Assembly (NCBI RefSeq): GCF_000732325.1
Contig: NZ_BBIW01000001.1
Span: 434,001 to 498,000 of the forward strand
DNA length: 64,000 bases
Reading direction: 5' to 3'
DNA from: Paenibacillus sp. TCA20
GTDB taxonomy: Bacteria > Bacillota > Bacilli > Paenibacillales > Paenibacillaceae
Shown here: positions 61,441-64,000 of the stretch, one piece after another
Numbering within the stretch: the first letter of the stretch is position 1
How the letters are laid out: each line of letters starts with the position of its first letter
Notes under the pieces: model-generated
The model's database searches: none
Seen by the model: the letters and a program-made list of their open reading frames with translations, nothing else
What the model was told of the DNA's origin: nothing
Translations under genes and position numbers: made by a program

Positions 61441-61657
61441 AAATGCTAGTAATCATCCTTTGTATGAATCAATTTCATATTACCTTTAGCTGCTTCAATA
61501 AGACGAATTGATTCGTATAATAATAATTAATCTTGTGTATAGAAAGCCCATAGATATTCATCCATTGGCTAAATTAATGGGGACTGAACATTTACAATGT
61601 GCTTCCCCCTATAATTAAGTTCCACACTAATATTTACTTCCAATATAAGAACCTATG

Positions 61658-62632
61658 TCACCTCGCAGCAAGACGCTTGTCTTTCACAGGAGCAAAACGC
61701 TTGAGTACAGCATGCTGCACCGTGGCTAAGGGCTGTTGAATTAAGATGCCGAGTACTACAGGTATGGCTGCTTCCGGTGAAAAATAACCCATAGCGAGTA
61801 CAAGACCGAGTGATATATTCCGCATACCAGAGGCATAAGACATCGTTACGCTTATTTCCCGGGAAACATAGGGCAATAAGAAGGAGCCGGCAAAACCGAT
61901 GATGTAGCACAGAGCAACGATAAACGTAATGGATATGATCGCCATGATTACACTTGAATCTAAACTGCGCACATGAGGTGCAATAGCTGCCGCGTTGAGC
62001 AGAACAACGGCCATAAAGCAAAATTTGGATATTGGAGCAGTAATCGGGGCGGACCATTCTTTAAATTTTCCTTTAGACAGTTCATATACAATGACACCCA
62101 AAATCGTCGGCACCACAATAATGAGCATCAAATCCTTGATCAAACTAAGCGTATCAAATTGAACCTCTGCTCCAAAAAACAACTCGATCAGACCTGGAAC
62201 AACCAGTGGACTTAGAGCTGAATCCAGCACGACCATCGCAAGCATCAGAGGCACACTTCCATAAGACATTGACACCCACAAGACCGAGGATACACCAAGA
62301 GGTATGATCGTAAATAGAACGAGTCCAATTGTATACCCCGATGAAGCACCAAATAACAATGTGCCCATAAAATAGGCTATCAAAGGAGCCAGCACATGTG
62401 ACAGCAATAGTGTAACAACCATGACGGCCGGGCGCTGTACCACCTTCTTCAAGTGACGAACACCACACCCAATGGCCATAACAAAAGTAACGTAGCCAAA
62501 CAGGTAAGGAGCCCATGATACATAGGATATCAGCTGGTCCGACAGCATAACGCCTAGTAATAATGTTAGCGGCATAATGATAAACATGTATTTTTCAAAA
62601 CCTGCAGTAAAGCGCAGTGACAGTAGCCTCAT
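61658..62632 (-). CDS. bile acid:sodium symporter (BASS)-family transporter
   Basis: A 324-residue protein with about ten membrane segments in two inverted halves. GCGVRHLKKVVQRPAVMV at the first half and SYASGMRNISLGLVLAMGYF at the second are the conserved Na+/substrate regions of the BASS fold. Bacterial members carry organic anions such as pantoate or 2-keto acids; the substrate here is unknown. The start ATG has GAGAGGAT upstream. It is a single gene. Confidence 0.85.
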   Translation of the reverse strand: MRLLSLRFTAGFEKYMFIIMPLTLLLGVMLSDQLISYVSWAPYLFGYVTFVMAIGCGVRHLKKVVQRPAVMVVTLLLSHVLAPLIAYFMGTLLFGASSGYTIGLVLFTIIPLGVSSVLWVSMSYGSVPLMLAMVVLDSALSPLVVPGLIELFFGAEVQFDTLSLIKDLMLIIVVPTILGVIVYELSKGKFKEWSAPITAPISKFCFMAVVLLNAAAIAPHVRSLDSSVIMAIISITFIVALCYIIGFAGSFLLPYVSREISVTMSYASGMRNISLGLVLAMGYFSPEAAIPVVLGILIQQPLATVQHAVLKRFAPVKDKRLAAR

Positions 62633-62752
62633 GCTGCAACAGATCCTCTCTATGTAACTTATGTAAATTCATGTTCAGTTTTAATTGATCATATCATAGA
62701 TTACCAGCTCATTTTCGTTCTTTATGTAAAATCTAATTGAATATAAGAATAC

Positions 62753-62795
62753 AAAAAAAGCTCTGTACAGTGTATTTATACTGTACAGAGCTTTA
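62753..62795 (-). terminator. intrinsic terminator after the short-chain dehydrogenase gene
   Basis: A perfect stem AAAGCTCTGTACAGT / ACTGTACAGAGCTTT, followed by a T-run on the minus strand. Confidence 0.9.
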
Positions 62796-62810
62796 CGTAT
62801 TAGAAACCTA

Positions 62811-63677
62811 TTAACCGTTGACCACTTCGCCGCCATTTACATGGATAACTTGGCCTGTTACATAAGAAGAGTCGCTGGTTGCTAAATATACATATGCAGG
62901 TGCCAATTCTTCCGGCTGACCTGGACGCTTCATCGGCTGAGTTGCTCCAAATTCACTTACCTTCTGCTCATCAAAGGTAGCCGGAATAAGCGGAGTCCAG
63001 ATTGGTCCTGGAGCAACGGCATTGACTCGAATTCCTTTCTCTGCCAAATGCATAGATAAGGAACGTGTGAAGGAAGTGATGGCTCCCTTCGTCGAGGAAT
63101 AGTCTATGAGTGTCGGGCTGCCGCGATATGCCGTGATTGAGGTCGTATTGATAATTGAACTCCCACCTTTTAAGTGAGGCATTGCCGCTCTAGTCAAATA
63201 GAACATGCTGAAGATGTTGGTACGGAATGTCTTCTCAAGCTGTTCATCCGTAATATCCTCAAAGCTTTGCTGAGGATGCTGTTCAGCTGCATTATTGACT
63301 AATACATTCAGTTGTCCCAATTCCTCTACCGTTTGCTGTACCGCTTGCTGGCAGAAGGCCGGATCACCTACATCTCCAGCGATCAGGATACACTTTCTGC
63401 CTTCCTGCTCAACCTGGCGCTTCGTTTCCTCTGCATCACCGTGTTCATTCAAATATACGATGGCTACATCGGCACCTTCCTTGGCAAAAGTCACTGCCAC
63501 AGCACGGCCTATACCGCTGTCACCGCCTGTGATAAGCGCTGTCTTCCCTGTGAGCTTCCCTGCTGCCTTGTATTGTTCAGATTCGAATTCCGGTCTAGGA
63601 AACATTTCCGATTCGATTCCCGGCTGCTGATTCTGATGCTGTGGAGGCAAAGTTTGATTCACTTGATTCTGTCCCAT
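62811..63677 (-). CDS. short-chain dehydrogenase, general stress GS39/YhdF-like
   Basis: A 288-residue oxidoreductase of the long SDR type with an N-terminal Gln/Pro-rich extension of about 45 residues. The cofactor motif is ALITGGDSGIGRAVAVTFAK, the strand motif VLVNNAAEQHP, and the catalytic Ser-Tyr-Lys is in NTTSITAYRGS and YSSTKGA. B. subtilis relatives YdaD (GS39), YhdF and YhxC/D are sigma-B stress proteins. ATG at 63677 follows AAAGGAG. A sigma-B-like promoter lies upstream. Confidence 0.9.
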   Translation of the reverse strand: MGQNQVNQTLPPQHQNQQPGIESEMFPRPEFESEQYKAAGKLTGKTALITGGDSGIGRAVAVTFAKEGADVAIVYLNEHGDAEETKRQVEQEGRKCILIAGDVGDPAFCQQAVQQTVEELGQLNVLVNNAAEQHPQQSFEDITDEQLEKTFRTNIFSMFYLTRAAMPHLKGGSSIINTTSITAYRGSPTLIDYSSTKGAITSFTRSLSMHLAEKGIRVNAVAPGPIWTPLIPATFDEQKVSEFGATQPMKRPGQPEELAPAYVYLATSDSSYVTGQVIHVNGGEVVNG

Positions 63678-63810
63678 TTCTGATTTCTCCTTTCGAACGT
63701 CAATTTTCATTTCATTAACAGGTTTAGGATGGCTGTTCCCCTCCTCATTATTCCTAACGATTCAGTGACAGCCCATACTCAATAAATATCTCATCCTACT
63801 CAATATGGAT

Positions 63811-63835
63811 TTACCCTCTCTTCATAGGATCAAAC
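63811..63835 (-). promoter_or_regulatory. sigma-B-like promoter of the stress dehydrogenase gene
   Basis: On the minus strand GTTTGA, 13 bases, GGGTAA matches the general-stress consensus GTTTAA, 12-14, GGGTAT with one mismatch in each box. It is about 135 bases upstream of the start. Confidence 0.55.
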
Positions 63836-63886
63836 AATTCGAATGATTAATTCTCGTTCTTAAATCGATGAAAAAATCGGAAGCAC

Positions 63887-63930
63887 AAAAAGACAATGGT
63901 CGTTTGCTTATATGCAAATAACCATTGTCT
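63887..63930 (-). terminator. intrinsic terminator for a gene entering from the right edge
   Basis: On the minus strand AGACAATGGTTATTTGC pairs with GCAAACGACCATTGTCT, followed by TTTTTG. Confidence 0.8.
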
Positions 63931-63959
63931 CCGTTAATACATTATTATGTATCTTTAGT

Positions 63960-64000
63960 TTACCAAGGATTAACCATAATCCACAGCATGACCAATAGAA
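63960..64000 (-). CDS. C-terminal end of an unidentified gene, partial
   Basis: The last 13 codons before a TAA stop at 63962-63960 read LLVMLWIMVNPW, a hydrophobic end. The strong terminator 30 bases downstream supports a real gene entering from the right. Nothing can be said about its identity; the end looks like a membrane segment. Confidence 0.35.
   Translation of the reverse strand, partial: LLVMLWIMVNPW

Overview
The window looks like chromosomal DNA of a spore-forming Bacillales bacterium, most likely Paenibacillus. The evidence is a full alpha/beta-type small acid-soluble spore protein, YtaF, YtxG/YtxH-like and YutE-like proteins, the gene order polA-mutM-ytaF-coaE, an AraR-type operator pair, PhoP boxes, many TTG/GTG starts with strong GGAGG ribosome binding sites, and moderate G+C content. 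Most genes are on the minus strand. There is no rRNA operon, integrase, transposase or CRISPR array.

Layout. 1-6.8 kb: partial CapA-like protein, haem genes hemE-hemH, an MdtG-like efflux pump, a secreted L-asparaginase and an O-methyltransferase. 7-10.3 kb: an RNA methyltransferase (YpsC/RlmL type) and an LtaS-type phosphoglycerol transferase. 10.3-18.3 kb: mostly small conserved Bacillales proteins (DUF1450, a HesB-like fold, DUF1232, YtxH/DUF948, DUF4261, YutE, Dabb, a holin-family protein) plus an M14 carboxypeptidase, glutamate racemase and an unusual protein with two tandem HTH repeats. 18.3-21.4 kb: araM and araB, each behind a palindromic AraR operator. 21.4-26.7 kb: a two-component system with a two-permease ABC exporter resembling linearmycin-resistance LnrJKLMN; the last permease is frameshifted in an A7 run. 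26.8-33.7 kb: tRNA-Leu, a LysR regulator divergent from an S66 peptidase, a 1244-residue LamG-arabinofuranosidase, and a VanZ-like protein. 33.8-37.5 kb: a YcgR/YcgQ-like permease pair with a His-rich repeat loop, and an FAD monooxygenase. 37.7-39.2 kb: tRNA-Lys, a lipoprotein, tRNA-Ala and a decayed VOC gene. 39.2-46.5 kb: a cupin with a Gln/His-rich tail, nrdR, a spore protein, a lytic transglycosylase, and coaE-ytaF-mutM-polA. 46.6-52.2 kb: a sugar ABC importer (binding protein, two permeases), an oxidoreductase and a GntR/LacI-hybrid regulator, with a cre site and a shared inverted-repeat motif. 52.2-55.8 kb: an osmoprotectant-type importer whose binding protein is fused in front of its permease. 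56-61.4 kb: a phosphate cluster (phoR, phoP, a soluble CBS-chemoreceptor, pstB, phoU) with three PhoP-box arrays. 61.6-64 kb: a BASS-family transporter, a short-chain dehydrogenase behind a sigma-B-like promoter, and the tail of a further gene.

How the genes connect. Arabinose/arabinan use is represented by AraR-controlled araM and araB and by the arabinofuranosidase, but araA, araD and araR are not in the window. The sugar ABC operon looks both catabolite-repressed and controlled by the neighbouring regulator. The phosphate cluster has PhoP boxes before phoP, before the CBS-chemoreceptor and before pstB, suggesting that an undescribed cytoplasmic receptor belongs to the Pho regulon. The least explained items are that receptor, the tandem-HTH protein, the binding-protein-first transporter fusion, the His-repeat YcgQ protein and the A7 frameshift.
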